The translations under genes and the position numbers were made by a program. From an uncultured Romboutsia sp. (GTDB lineage: Bacteria; Bacillota; Clostridia; Peptostreptococcales; Peptostreptococcaceae), in the NCBI GenBank assembly GCA_937880075.1, contig CALFLM010000060.1, positions 1 to 64,000 of the forward strand: a stretch of 64,000 bases of DNA. The letters run 5' to 3'. Positions 45,407-53,125 of the stretch are shown here, one piece after another; positions within the stretch are counted from its first letter, which is position 1; each line of letters begins with the position of its first letter. The notes under the pieces were generated by a model. The model was given only the letters and a program-made list of their open reading frames with translations, had not been told where the DNA came from and searched no databases.

Positions 45407-46094
45407 GAGAAAGAAATATATAAAGCATAAAATGGTTATTTTATGTGCATTCATACTAGGTATTCTTATAGAGATATATATTAAGACTTTAGATCCAGAT
45501 AAGGTTTATATAACGTTAGAAGAAAAGAAAAATTTAGAACATGAAATAGATATAGAAAATGAACAAATAGAAAAGCTTAGAAATGCTAAAATTGAATATG
45601 AAAAAGAATTAGAAGCATATGAGAAAAAATCTTTAAATGGAAAATCGGTTAAGGAATTAATGGAATATGAATTATCATATTTAAAAGATATTACGGGAGA
45701 ATCTAAAGTAATCGGAGATGGAATAATAATAACTATAAAAGATAGTGAAAATGATCCAAAAGAAAATCAAAATCCAAATGAACTTATAGTTCATGATATA
45801 GATATATTAAGAATCGTTAATGATTTAAAAAAAGCTGGAGCTACAGCAATATCTATAAATGAAGAGAGATTACTTACATTAAGTGAAATAAAATGTTCAG
45901 GAGCAACTATAAAAGTAAATGATACTACTTATGGACAACCATTTATAATTAAAGCTATAGGAGACTTAGATACATTAAAAGCTGCAGTGATTTCTCCAGA
46001 ATCATATACTAATATATTACAAGAAGTATATGGTATTTATATAAAAGTAGAAGAGGAAAATGATATTATAATAAATTCTTTCAAAAAAATATGA
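45399..46094 (+). CDS. DUF881 family membrane-anchored protein (second of pair)
   Basis: A 231-residue paralogue of the preceding protein with the same layout: membrane helix (about residues 10-25), long E/K-rich coiled coil (about 42-80), then DUF881 domain with GDGIIITIKDSEND, NDLKKAGATAISINEERL and FIIKAIGDLDTLKAAV. Two copies of different sequence suggest a heteromeric pair, which is inference. The start lies inside the end of the first gene with only weak GTTGG upstream, so it probably depends on translation of the first. Confidence 0.88.
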   Translation: MNKRKKYIKHKMVILCAFILGILIEIYIKTLDPDKVYITLEEKKNLEHEIDIENEQIEKLRNAKIEYEKELEAYEKKSLNGKSVKELMEYELSYLKDITGESKVIGDGIIITIKDSENDPKENQNPNELIVHDIDILRIVNDLKKAGATAISINEERLLTLSEIKCSGATIKVNDTTYGQPFIIKAIGDLDTLKAAVISPESYTNILQEVYGIYIKVEEENDIIINSFKKI

Positions 46095-46159
46095 ATAAAA
46101 AGCATTAAAAAACTTGAAAAATATATTAGTTTCAAAGTAAAATAGAAAAGGTGAGAATT

Positions 46160-46513
46160 ATGATATGGATACTAGCAGGGTTAGCACTTGGAGTAGTAGT
46201 AGGATTTTATATTCCATTTACTTACCCAGCAAATTATTCTTTATACATGTCGGTAGCAATACTTGCGATTATGGATTCAATATTTGGTGCAGTAAAATCA
46301 GGATTAAAAGGTAATTATGATAATTTAATTTTTTTAACTGGATTTATAGGAAATTCATTATTAGCTATAATATTGACGTATATAGGAGATAGATTAGGTC
46401 TACCGCTTTATTATGTCGCTATACTAGTCTTTGGGTCGAGATTATTTGACAATTTATCGGTGATAAGGAGACATATTGTTACAAAAATTAGTGATAGAAA
46501 AAGAGGAAAATAA
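46160..46513 (+). CDS. sbp: Small basic protein (Sbp, DUF1290)
   Basis: A 117-residue membrane protein with about three or four helices and a basic C-terminus (RRHIVTKISDRKRGK). The stretch LAGLALGVVVGFYIPFTYPANYSLYMSVAILA and DSIFGAVKSGLKGNYD is typical of the Sbp/DUF1290 family, which sits between DUF881 genes and ftsZ in many Firmicutes. Its function is not known. I choose ATG 46160, preceded by AAAGGTGAG; an upstream GTG at 46151 is part of that binding site. Confidence 0.9.
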   Translation: MIWILAGLALGVVVGFYIPFTYPANYSLYMSVAILAIMDSIFGAVKSGLKGNYDNLIFLTGFIGNSLLAIILTYIGDRLGLPLYYVAILVFGSRLFDNLSVIRRHIVTKISDRKRGK

Positions 46514-46542
46514 ATATTTTTGTGGAATAACTTACTTAAGAA

Positions 46543-46573
46543 TTAACAAAAATTTAGAATTAAATGATATAAT
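46543..46573 (+). promoter_or_regulatory. Candidate SigA promoter of ftsZ
   Basis: TTAACA (46543-46548) and TATAAT (46568-46573) with 19-bp spacing, 46 bp before the ftsZ start. The -10 is perfect but the spacing is long and the region is AT-rich. Confidence 0.45.
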
Positions 46574-46618
46574 TAATACATACATTTACTTACAATCATA
46601 AAATAAGGAGGTTCATAG

Positions 46619-47767
46619 ATGCTAAACTTTGACGTAGAAACAGATGGTCTTGCGCAAATTAAAGTAATCGGTGCAGGTGGCGGTGGAAATAATGCAGTAA
46701 ATAGAATGATAGAAGCTCAACTTCAAGGTGTTGAGTTTATAGCCGTTAATACAGATAAGCAAGCTTTACAGACATCAAAAGCTGAATATAAGATTCAAAT
46801 AGGAGAGAAACTTACTAGGGGTCTAGGAGCAGGAGCAAATCCTGAAGTTGGTAAGAGAGCAGCAGAAGAAAGTAAAGATGAAATAGTAAAAGTACTTCAA
46901 GGTGCTGATATGGTATTTGTTACAGCTGGTATGGGCGGAGGAACAGGTACTGGTGCAGCTCCTGTTATAGCTCAACTTGCAAAAGAAATGGGAATTCTTA
47001 CAGTAGGAGTTGTTACTAAGCCATTTGTATTTGAAGGTAAGGTAAGAATGAAAAATGCTGAAAATGGTATAGCAGAATTAAAATCAAAAGTAGATACATT
47101 AATAACTATACCTAATGATAGATTATTACAAATAGTTCAAAAGAATACTTCTATGTTAGATGCATTTTCTATAGCAGATGATGTATTAAAGCAAGGTATA
47201 CAATCAATATCTGACCTTATAGCAGTGCCAGGTCTTATAAACTTAGACTTTGCAGACGTTACTTCAGTAATGAAAGAACAAGGTCTAGCTCACATGGGTA
47301 TAGGTAATGCTACAGGAGAAACTAGAGCTATAGAAGCAGCTAGAGAAGCGATACAATCTCCACTTCTTGAAACTTCAATAAGAGGAGCTAAAGGAGTATT
47401 ACTTAATATAACAGGTGGAGCTAATTTAGGTCTTCTTGAAATAAATGAAGCGTCAACTCTAGTTCAAGAATCTTGTGATCCAGAGGCTAATATAATATTT
47501 GGAGCTTCTATAAGAGAAGATTTAGCTGAAGAAATAAGAATAACAGTAATAGCTACGGGATTTGATGAAGCAAAACATATAGAACCAGAAGTAATAGAAA
47601 AAGTTAAAACTTCACCTAAACCAACATTAAATACAGCTGCGATAGCTGCTAAGCCTATTGAAGTTGAAGTAAAGGAAGAAGTTGCTATTACTAGAGAAGA
47701 GCCAAGAAGAAGTTCTATATTAGATGATGATATGGAAATACCAACTTTCTTAAGAAGAAGAAGATAG
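46619..47767 (+). CDS. ftsZ: Cell division GTPase FtsZ
   Basis: A 382-residue tubulin homologue that forms the Z-ring. N-terminal IKVIGAGGGGNNAVNRMIE, the GTP signature GMGGGTGTGAAPVIA near residue 105, the T7 loop with NLDFADVTSVM near 205, GIGNATGETRAIEAAREA near 225 and the C-terminal tail. The last residues are DDDMEIPTFLRRRR, the conserved peptide that binds FtsZ partners such as SepF. No ftsA precedes it, so SepF or other proteins likely tether the ring. AAGGAGG site. The terminator that follows carries module A copy 2. Confidence 0.98.
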   Translation: MLNFDVETDGLAQIKVIGAGGGGNNAVNRMIEAQLQGVEFIAVNTDKQALQTSKAEYKIQIGEKLTRGLGAGANPEVGKRAAEESKDEIVKVLQGADMVFVTAGMGGGTGTGAAPVIAQLAKEMGILTVGVVTKPFVFEGKVRMKNAENGIAELKSKVDTLITIPNDRLLQIVQKNTSMLDAFSIADDVLKQGIQSISDLIAVPGLINLDFADVTSVMKEQGLAHMGIGNATGETRAIEAAREAIQSPLLETSIRGAKGVLLNITGGANLGLLEINEASTLVQESCDPEANIIFGASIREDLAEEIRITVIATGFDEAKHIEPEVIEKVKTSPKPTLNTAAIAAKPIEVEVKEEVAITREEPRRSSILDDDMEIPTFLRRRR

Positions 47768-47773
47768 ATATAC

Positions 47774-47799
47774 TAAGAAGCCGAGAGGCTTCTTTTTTT
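47774..47799 (+). terminator. Terminator of ftsZ
   Basis: AAGAAGCC-GAGA-GGCTTCTT with a run of T; the T-tract is the left end of module A copy 2. Confidence 0.88.
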
Positions 47800-47886
47800 A
47801 CGCTTAAGGATATTATAATACTTTAAAAAATGTGGATAACTTCTGAATGTAAGTAATATCAATAAATTGGTTTTGAGCGTAAAAAA
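47794..47886 (+). repeat. Module A dispersed element, copy 2 (93 bp)
   Basis: The same 93 bp as copy 1 with one difference, and one difference from copy 3. Terminal inverted repeats TTTTTTACGCT / AGCGTAAAAAA are intact. TGTGGATAA at 47831-47839 is an exact complement of the DnaA box TTATCCACA. Confidence 0.9.
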
Positions 47887-47966
47887 GATTTTGAGAAACG
47901 GACGAAGTCGTTGGCGATATGAAGCATTTCGCCGATACATTGATCAAGCAAAGCGAATTTTTTATT
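47887..47966 (+). repeat. Module B dispersed repeat, rearranged copy
   Basis: It starts GATTTTGAG and has ACGGACGAAGTCGTTGGCGATATG, then AAGCATTTCGCCGATACATTGATCAAGC, and ends AAAGCGAATTTTTTATT. The parts of the complete copies are present but in a partly different order. The rest of the 430-bp gap to spoIIGA is AT-rich and has no ORF. Confidence 0.75.
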
Positions 47967-48117
47967 TAGATTATGCATATTTATTAATAAAAAAATAAGA
48001 TAAAATTTTACTTATATTAAATTAATTCAACAAATAAATAATATAAAAATATAAGCAACTAATATTTAATAGTAGAATGCTTTATTTTTTTGTTTATTTA
48101 TACTATAAATTAAATTC

Positions 48118-48157
48118 ATTTCGACTGTTAAAAATGACATAAAATAAAGCATAGGCT
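48118..48157 (+). promoter_or_regulatory. Candidate Spo0A-dependent promoter of spoIIGA
   Basis: ATTTCGACTG (48118-48127) contains TTCGAC, six bases of the complement of the Spo0A box TGTCGAA. TATAAT at 48152-48157 lies about 25 bases further, a wide spacing like the B. subtilis spoIIG promoter, where Spo0A boxes overlap an unusual -35. This is an inference from the gene's known control and a short motif. Confidence 0.35.
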
Positions 48158-48196
48158 AACTTATAATATATTACAAAGGTTAAAGGGGGTAATGTA

Positions 48197-49039
48197 ATGT
48201 ATATAGAATATTACATTATAGAAAACCTATTAATAAATTATATTATTATAAGTTGTACTTCTATTCTTATAAAAAAGTATAATAGTGAAAAAAAAAAATG
48301 GATAGGTGCTTTTTTAGGAACTATATACTCAGTTGCATACTTATATCCTAGTTTAGAAATATTATTCAGATTGCCATTTAAGTTACTAATTATGACTTTC
48401 ATAACATTAATATCATTTGCCTATAAAGATAAAAAAGAATTTATAAGAATATCTGTAGTATTTTACTTAGTGAATGTTTTTATATGTGGAAGTACTTATT
48501 TTATAATTTATTTCACAGGTATAGAGCATATGAAAGTATCATTTTTAATAGTATGTGCTTATATAAGTTGCGAATTGCTTAAATACATATACAGAGATAT
48601 AAAAACTCTTAAATATATTAAGGACATAAAAAAGACAATAGATATAAATTTACTTGGAAAACATTGTACATGTGAGGCTTTAGTAGATAGTGGAAACCTA
48701 CTAAAAGATCCTTTAGGTAATAATGAAGTTATAATAGTCAAATCAAGGTTATTAAAGGGGATTATAAGTGATGAGCTAGTAGAATATGATTATGAGAATA
48801 TGGATGTATTCAAAGTGCAGGATATTATAAGTTCTTCAGATGGAGGGTTATCCTCAAGAGTCAGACTTATTCCATACAAGCATGCAGGAAGTAATAATGG
48901 CTCAATAATTTTAGGGATTAAGGCTGATTACGTTGAAATTGATAAAAACAAAATAAGTAATGTTGTTATTGGACTATCTAATTTTGATGATTCTGAATAT
49001 GATGCTATTTTAAATCCAAATATATTACAAGGGATTTAA
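48197..49039 (+). CDS. spoIIGA: Sigma-E processing peptidase SpoIIGA
   Basis: A 280-residue protein with about five N-terminal membrane helices (residues 1-135) and a cytoplasmic aspartic-protease-like domain. The active-site type motif ALVDSGNLLKDPLG lies near residue 160, with later GGLSSRVRLIPYKHAG and VVIGLSNFDDSEYDAILNP. It cleaves the N-terminal pro-sequence of pro-sigma-E in the mother cell after a forespore signal. It directly precedes sigE by 21 bp, the conserved spoIIG operon order. AAAGGGGG site. Confidence 0.93.
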   Translation: MYIEYYIIENLLINYIIISCTSILIKKYNSEKKKWIGAFLGTIYSVAYLYPSLEILFRLPFKLLIMTFITLISFAYKDKKEFIRISVVFYLVNVFICGSTYFIIYFTGIEHMKVSFLIVCAYISCELLKYIYRDIKTLKYIKDIKKTIDINLLGKHCTCEALVDSGNLLKDPLGNNEVIIVKSRLLKGIISDELVEYDYENMDVFKVQDIISSSDGGLSSRVRLIPYKHAGSNNGSIILGIKADYVEIDKNKISNVVIGLSNFDDSEYDAILNPNILQGI

Positions 49040-49060
49040 CTAAAAAAGGGGGAAATTAAA

Positions 49061-49783
49061 GTGAAGTCATTAATATCAAAGGTATTAAACAAAATAGTAT
49101 TTATACTAATTAAGTTTAATATTATAAAACCAAAAAGTATTTTTTATATGGGAGGAGTAAATATACTACCTCCACCATTAAATCAAGAAGAAGAAATGGA
49201 ATTATTACAGAAACTAGAAACTGATGATAGTATAAAACAAATTTTAATAGAAAGAAATCTAAGATTAGTTGTATATATATCTAGAAAATTTGAAAATACT
49301 GGTATAGATATAGAAGATTTAATATCTATAGGTACAATAGGACTTATAAAAGCGGTAAATACTTTTAAATTAAATAAAAATATAAAATTAGCAACATATG
49401 CATCTAGATGTATAGAAAATGAAATTCTTATGTATCTTAGAAAAAATAATAAGAAAAAAATTGAAGTTTCATTTGATGAACCACTAAATATAGATGTAGA
49501 TGGTAATGAACTATTATTATCTGATGTCCTAGGAACTGAAAATGATGAAATATACAAAATTATAGAGGAAGAGATCGATAAAGATTTGTTAGTTATGGCA
49601 TTAGATAGATTATCAGATAGAGAAAAGCAAATAATGGAGTTAAGATTTGGGTTAACTACAAGAGGTAGAGAAAGAACTCAAAAGGAAGTTGCCACAATGC
49701 TTGGAATATCTCAATCTTATATATCAAGATTAGAAAAGAAAATAATATCTAGATTAAAAAAAGAAATGAAGAAATTTGTATAG
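49061..49783 (+). CDS. sigE: Pro-sigma-E, early mother-cell sporulation sigma factor
   Basis: A 240-residue sigma-70 family protein. Residues 1 to about 30 form a basic and hydrophobic pro-sequence (KSLISKVLNKIVFILIKFNII) that keeps it inactive at the membrane until SpoIIGA cuts near FYMGG. Region 2 has LIERNLRLVVYISRKFENTG and DLISIGTIGLIKAVNTF; region 4 has LSDREKQIMELRFGL and ISQSYISRLEKKI. The match to B. subtilis SigE is very close as I remember it. The start is GTG 49061 with AAAGGGGGAA. It is followed by sigG, 86 bp later. Confidence 0.96.
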   Translation: MKSLISKVLNKIVFILIKFNIIKPKSIFYMGGVNILPPPLNQEEEMELLQKLETDDSIKQILIERNLRLVVYISRKFENTGIDIEDLISIGTIGLIKAVNTFKLNKNIKLATYASRCIENEILMYLRKNNKKKIEVSFDEPLNIDVDGNELLLSDVLGTENDEIYKIIEEEIDKDLLVMALDRLSDREKQIMELRFGLTTRGRERTQKEVATMLGISQSYISRLEKKIISRLKKEMKKFV

Positions 49784-49795
49784 ATAAATAATTTA

Positions 49796-49856
49796 CTCTT
49801 AAAAGTATAAAAATAAATGATGTGTAAATAATTTCATATAAGAAAACTTTTAAGAG
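49796..49856 (+). promoter_or_regulatory. Inverted repeat reaching the sigG ribosome binding site
   Basis: CTCTTAAAAGT (49796-49806) and ACTTTTAAGAG (49846-49856) are perfect 11-bp inverted copies with a 39-base loop. The right arm runs into the sigG Shine-Dalgarno AGAGAGGA (49853-49860), so a transcript that includes the left arm could hide it. GTATA (49805-49809) matches the -35 of forespore SigF/SigG promoters; a transcript starting there would lack the left arm. Confidence 0.6.
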
Positions 49857-49869
49857 AGGACTGAAATAT

Positions 49870-50643
49870 ATGCAAATAAATAAAGTTGAAATCTGTGGTG
49901 TAAATACATCTGAACTTCCAGTTCTTAAAAATAATCAAATGATGGAACTTCTTTTGAAAATAAAATCGGGAGATGAAGAAGCAAGACAGGAGTTTGTTAG
50001 AGGTAATTTAAGATTAGTTTTAAGTGTTATACAAAAATTTAATAACAGAGGGGAAAACATAGATGACTTATTTCAAATAGGTTGTATAGGACTTATAAAA
50101 GCAATAGATAATTTTGATCTAAGTCAAAATGTAAGATTTTCAACTTATGCAGTACCTATGATAATAGGAGAAATAAGAAGGTACTTAAGAGATAATAATC
50201 CTATAAGAGTAAGTAGGTCATTAAAAGATATTGCATATAAGGCATTGCAAGTTAGAGAAAGATTGGTAAGAAATAATGCTAAAGAACCTACAGTATCAGA
50301 AATAGCTAAGGAGTTAGAACTAGAAGTAGAAGATGTAGTTATGGCTCTAGATGCAATACAAGATCCAATATCTTTATTTGATCCAGTATACCAAGATAAT
50401 GGAGATGCAATATTTGTAATGGATCAAGTTCAAGATAAAAAGGATACAGATGAAAATTGGCTTCAGGAAATAGCATTGAAAGAAGCTATTAAAAAATTAA
50501 ATAGTAGGGAAAAATTAGTATTGGATTTAAGATTTTACAAAGGAAGGACTCAAATTGAGGTAGCAGATGAAATAGGTATATCACAAGCACAAGTATCGAG
50601 AATAGAAAAAAATGCACTAAAAAATATGAAAAAATATATATAA
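49870..50643 (+). CDS. sigG: Late forespore sigma factor SigG
   Basis: A 257-residue sigma-70 family protein without pro-sequence. It begins QINKVEICGVNTSELPVLKN, typical of SigG, and has FVRGNLRLVLSVIQKFNNRGENIDDLFQIGCIGLIKAIDNFD (region 2), a region 3 helix DPISLFDPVYQDNGDAIFVMDQV and region 4 KLNSREKLVLDLRFYKGRTQIEVADEIGISQAQVSRIEK. It drives genes such as the SASP gene at 4475. Its ribosome binding site touches a long inverted repeat, which suggests that read-through transcripts from spoIIGA-sigE are poorly translated. Confidence 0.97.
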   Translation: MQINKVEICGVNTSELPVLKNNQMMELLLKIKSGDEEARQEFVRGNLRLVLSVIQKFNNRGENIDDLFQIGCIGLIKAIDNFDLSQNVRFSTYAVPMIIGEIRRYLRDNNPIRVSRSLKDIAYKALQVRERLVRNNAKEPTVSEIAKELELEVEDVVMALDAIQDPISLFDPVYQDNGDAIFVMDQVQDKKDTDENWLQEIALKEAIKKLNSREKLVLDLRFYKGRTQIEVADEIGISQAQVSRIEKNALKNMKKYI

Positions 50644-50657
50644 TAAATTATTATCAT

Positions 50658-50686
50658 CGTTGGTATTTATATACCAACGCTTTTTT
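50658..50686 (+). terminator. Terminator of sigG
   Basis: CGTTGGTAT / ATACCAACG with a TTAT loop and a run of six T. Confidence 0.88.
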
Positions 50687-50690
50687 ATGT

Positions 50691-50870
50691 ATAAGTAAAT
50701 CGAGTATACTTAATATATCAGATAGTTTTGATGCTATGATTTTTAATATACCTTATAATAAAATAAAGGCTCAGGAAGACGGAATTAAATAACGAAGAGA
50801 TTACGAAGGGACACAATTTTATATAGATTTATTTGAAAAATTTATTGATATGCTTGATAAATATAAATAA
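50691..50870 (+). pseudogene. Decayed gene fragment after sigG
   Basis: One frame of about 60 codons (50691-50870) reads like coding sequence, SDSFDAMIFNIPYNKIKAQEDGIK, then a stop at 50790-50792, then RRDYEGTQFYIDLFEKFIDMLDKYK to TAA 50868-50870. It has no start with ribosome binding site. FNIPYN recalls motif IV (NPPY) of DNA methyltransferases, so it might be a methylase remnant, but that is a guess from a few residues. It ends right before a terminator, as a gene would. It could also be chance in AT-rich DNA. Confidence 0.4.
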
Positions 50871-50901
50871 AAAAAATGACCAATATAGGTCATTTTTTTT
50901 T
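50869..50901 (+). terminator. Terminator upstream of the YlmC/YmxH gene
   Basis: AAAAAAATGACC / GGTCATTTTTTTT hairpin with a 6-base loop and long T-tract. It overlaps the possible pseudogene end and shows that a longer in-frame ORF starting at 50876 is not the real start of the next gene. Confidence 0.85.
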
Positions 50902-50956
50902 GTCCAAGTTCATAATTATTTTTATAAATATATTTTTTATTGAGAGGAGATATAAT

Positions 50957-51220
50957 ATGATAAGAGTATCTGATATAATGGAAAAGGAAATAATAAACGT
51001 AAAAAATGGAAAAAGAATGGGGTTTATAACTGATATAGATATGGATATTAATGAAGGTAAAGTAATATCATTTTCTATATCTGGAGATAGTGGACGTGTT
51101 TTTTTTTCTAGAGGATATGAAGAAGAGTCAATATTTTGGAATGATATACTAAAAATAGGATGCGATACTATAATAGTAAATATAGGATCAGAGCTTAATT
51201 TAGACGAATTTAATATATAG
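50957..51220 (+). CDS. YlmC/YmxH family sporulation protein
   Basis: An 87-residue PRC-barrel-like protein: MIRVSDIMEKEIINVKNGKRMGFITDIDMDINEGKVISFSI is typical of the YlmC/YmxH family, conserved in spore formers and usually near sigma-factor or division genes. The precise function is unknown. I choose ATG 50957 behind GAGAGGAGA; a longer in-frame ORF begins at 50876 but starts inside the terminator hairpin. nrdR follows after 19 bp. Confidence 0.88.
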   Translation: MIRVSDIMEKEIINVKNGKRMGFITDIDMDINEGKVISFSISGDSGRVFFSRGYEEESIFWNDILKIGCDTIIVNIGSELNLDEFNI

Positions 51221-51239
51221 CTATAAAGGAGGAATAAAG

Positions 51240-51698
51240 ATGCAATGCCCTTATTGTAATCATAAAGAATGTAAGGTAATAGATTCTAGACATACTGATT
51301 CAAAATCTATAAGAAGAAGAAGAGAATGTGAGGCTTGTAAGAAAAGATTTACAACTTACGAAAAAATAGAAACAATGCCTATTATGGTAATAAAAAAAGA
51401 TAATACAAGAGAGTATTTTGACGGAGATAAGATAAAATATGGTATATTAAAATCTTGCGAAAAGAGACCTGTATCAGTTGAACAAATTGAAGAAATAGTA
51501 GCGTTTATTGAAAATGAAATAAATAAGTACTATATTTCAGAAATAGAAACTGAAAAAATTGGAGAAATGGTAATGGATAAATTAAAAGATTTAGATGAAG
51601 TAGCATATGTAAGATTTGCATCTGTTTATAGACAATTTAAAGATATAAATAATTTCGTGATAGAACTAAAAAATATACTTATGGAGAGAGAGGACTAA
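51240..51698 (+). CDS. nrdR: Ribonucleotide reductase regulator NrdR
   Basis: A 152-residue repressor with an N-terminal zinc ribbon (MQCPYCNHKECKVIDSR and CEACKKRFTTYE, giving CxxC plus CxxC) and an ATP-cone domain (about residues 48-138: VIKKDNTREYFDGDKIKYGILKSCEKRPV). It senses ATP/dATP and represses ribonucleotide reductase genes through NrdR boxes. No nrd gene lies in this window. It has AAAGGAGG. pgeF begins one base after its stop, so they are coupled. Confidence 0.96.
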   Translation: MQCPYCNHKECKVIDSRHTDSKSIRRRRECEACKKRFTTYEKIETMPIMVIKKDNTREYFDGDKIKYGILKSCEKRPVSVEQIEEIVAFIENEINKYYISEIETEKIGEMVMDKLKDLDEVAYVRFASVYRQFKDINNFVIELKNILMERED

Positions 51699-51699
51699 G

Positions 51700-52410
51700 A
51701 TGAAGAACCATATAACAGTTCAACGGATTAATGACAAGATAGATTTTGTTAACTTAGCTATAACACTTAGTAATGTAGACTCAAAATCTAGAGAAGATAT
51801 GGAAGCGGTTTGTAAATATGGAAATTTTAATATAGAAAATTTAACTAGTAATATTCAAATACACTCAGATATAGTCAATAAAATAGATGAAAATAATATA
51901 GGACAAAAAGAAGAGGGAGATGCATTAATAACAAATTTACCTAATATACCTTTATTGATATTTACAGCTGATTGTGTACCTATAGCTATAATAGATAAAA
52001 AGAATAAAGCTATAGGACTAGTTCATGCTGGATGGAGAGGTACTTATGATGTAATAGCTAAAAAAACTATAGAGAAAATGGAAGCTAACTATAATACAAA
52101 TCCAAAAGATTTAGTTTGCGTTATAGGTCCATCTATTGGTCCTTGTTGCTATGAAGTATCTAAAGATTTAGTTGAAAAATTTAACATAAATTTTACAAAT
52201 AGTACTGAAAAATTTTATACAATAGAAGAAGATAGATATAAGATAGATTTATGGAAGATTAACGAGTACATATTAAAGGAATGTGGAGTTATAGAAGAAA
52301 ATATAATAAATCTAAAATTATGTACTAGCTGTAATAGTGATAAATTTCACTCTTACAGAAAACATAACCAAACACCAAAAAGGATAGGTACTATACTACA
52401 GATAAAATAG
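51700..52410 (+). CDS. pgeF: Peptidoglycan editing factor PgeF (YfiH/laccase domain)
   Basis: A 236-residue protein of the YfiH/DUF152 family. Metal-site motifs: IHSDIVNKID near residue 65, FTADCVPIAIID near 88, GLVHAGWRGTYD near 108, GPSIGPCCYEV near 145 and SCNSDKFHSYRK near 213. Family members have been described both as purine nucleoside phosphorylases/copper oxidases and as a factor that prevents misincorporated serine in wall peptides. The neighbouring division and wall genes fit the latter, but this is context only. Confidence 0.92.
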   Translation: MKNHITVQRINDKIDFVNLAITLSNVDSKSREDMEAVCKYGNFNIENLTSNIQIHSDIVNKIDENNIGQKEEGDALITNLPNIPLLIFTADCVPIAIIDKKNKAIGLVHAGWRGTYDVIAKKTIEKMEANYNTNPKDLVCVIGPSIGPCCYEVSKDLVEKFNINFTNSTEKFYTIEEDRYKIDLWKINEYILKECGVIEENIINLKLCTSCNSDKFHSYRKHNQTPKRIGTILQIK

Positions 52411-52426
52411 AGGAGGACATGTTATA

Positions 52427-53107
52427 ATGAAGCCTAAGATCCTTATTATAGATGATGAAATTCATATAGTAGAACTTATTAAATTTAATCTAGAAACATC
52501 AGGATATGAAGTAGATATTGCATATGATGGACTAGATGGATATCTTAAAATAAAAGAAAATGCACCGCATTTGGTACTTCTAGATTGGATGCTACCTAAT
52601 ATAAGCGGTATAGATATGTTAAAGAAAATAAGAAATGATCAATTGCTATCTGATATACCAGTTATAATGTTAACTGCTAAAAATATGGAAAGTGATAAAA
52701 TAGAAGGATTAGAATTAGGCGCAGATGATTATATAACAAAGCCATTTAGCATAAAAGAACTATTAGCTAGAGTTAGTTCGGTACTTAGAAGATATAATAT
52801 AAATAAAGAAAATATTTTAACTTTAGGAAGTTTAAATGTAAATCTCATTAAACATGAAGTCTCTAAAGGAAATGAAAAAATTGATTTAACTCTTAAAGAA
52901 TTTGAATTATTAAAATTATTGCTTGAAAATAAAGGTAAGGTACTTTCAAGAAATTATCTTTTAGATAAAATATGGGGATATGATTATTATGGAGAAACCA
53001 GAACTGTAGATGTACATATTAGATATTTAAGAAAGAAAATAGAAGGTGAGGACTCATCAGAAAAATATATACAAACTATTAGAGGAGTAGGGTATAAGAT
53101 AGATTAA
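52427..53107 (+). CDS. PhoB/PhoP-like response regulator
   Basis: A 226-residue two-component regulator. The receiver domain (residues 1-120) has the acidic pocket DDE (9-11), the phosphorylation Asp in LVLLDWMLPNISG near 53, TAK near 85 and KPFSIKELLARV near 105. The C-terminal OmpR-type winged helix (about 130-226) has LTLKEFELLKLLLENKGKVLSR, WGYDYYGETRTVDVHIRYLRKKIE and IQTIRGVGYKI. It forms a pair with the histidine kinase 18 bp downstream; PhoP/PhoR of phosphate control is the closest type, but the regulon is not shown. Confidence 0.92.
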   Translation: MKPKILIIDDEIHIVELIKFNLETSGYEVDIAYDGLDGYLKIKENAPHLVLLDWMLPNISGIDMLKKIRNDQLLSDIPVIMLTAKNMESDKIEGLELGADDYITKPFSIKELLARVSSVLRRYNINKENILTLGSLNVNLIKHEVSKGNEKIDLTLKEFELLKLLLENKGKVLSRNYLLDKIWGYDYYGETRTVDVHIRYLRKKIEGEDSSEKYIQTIRGVGYKID

Positions 53108-53125
53108 AAGTTAGGAGACATCTTT

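Noticed and set aside
50876..50956. Longer N-terminus for the YlmC/YmxH protein
   Set aside because: It would begin inside a terminator hairpin and adds hydrophobic residues not typical of the family; a good binding site precedes 50957.
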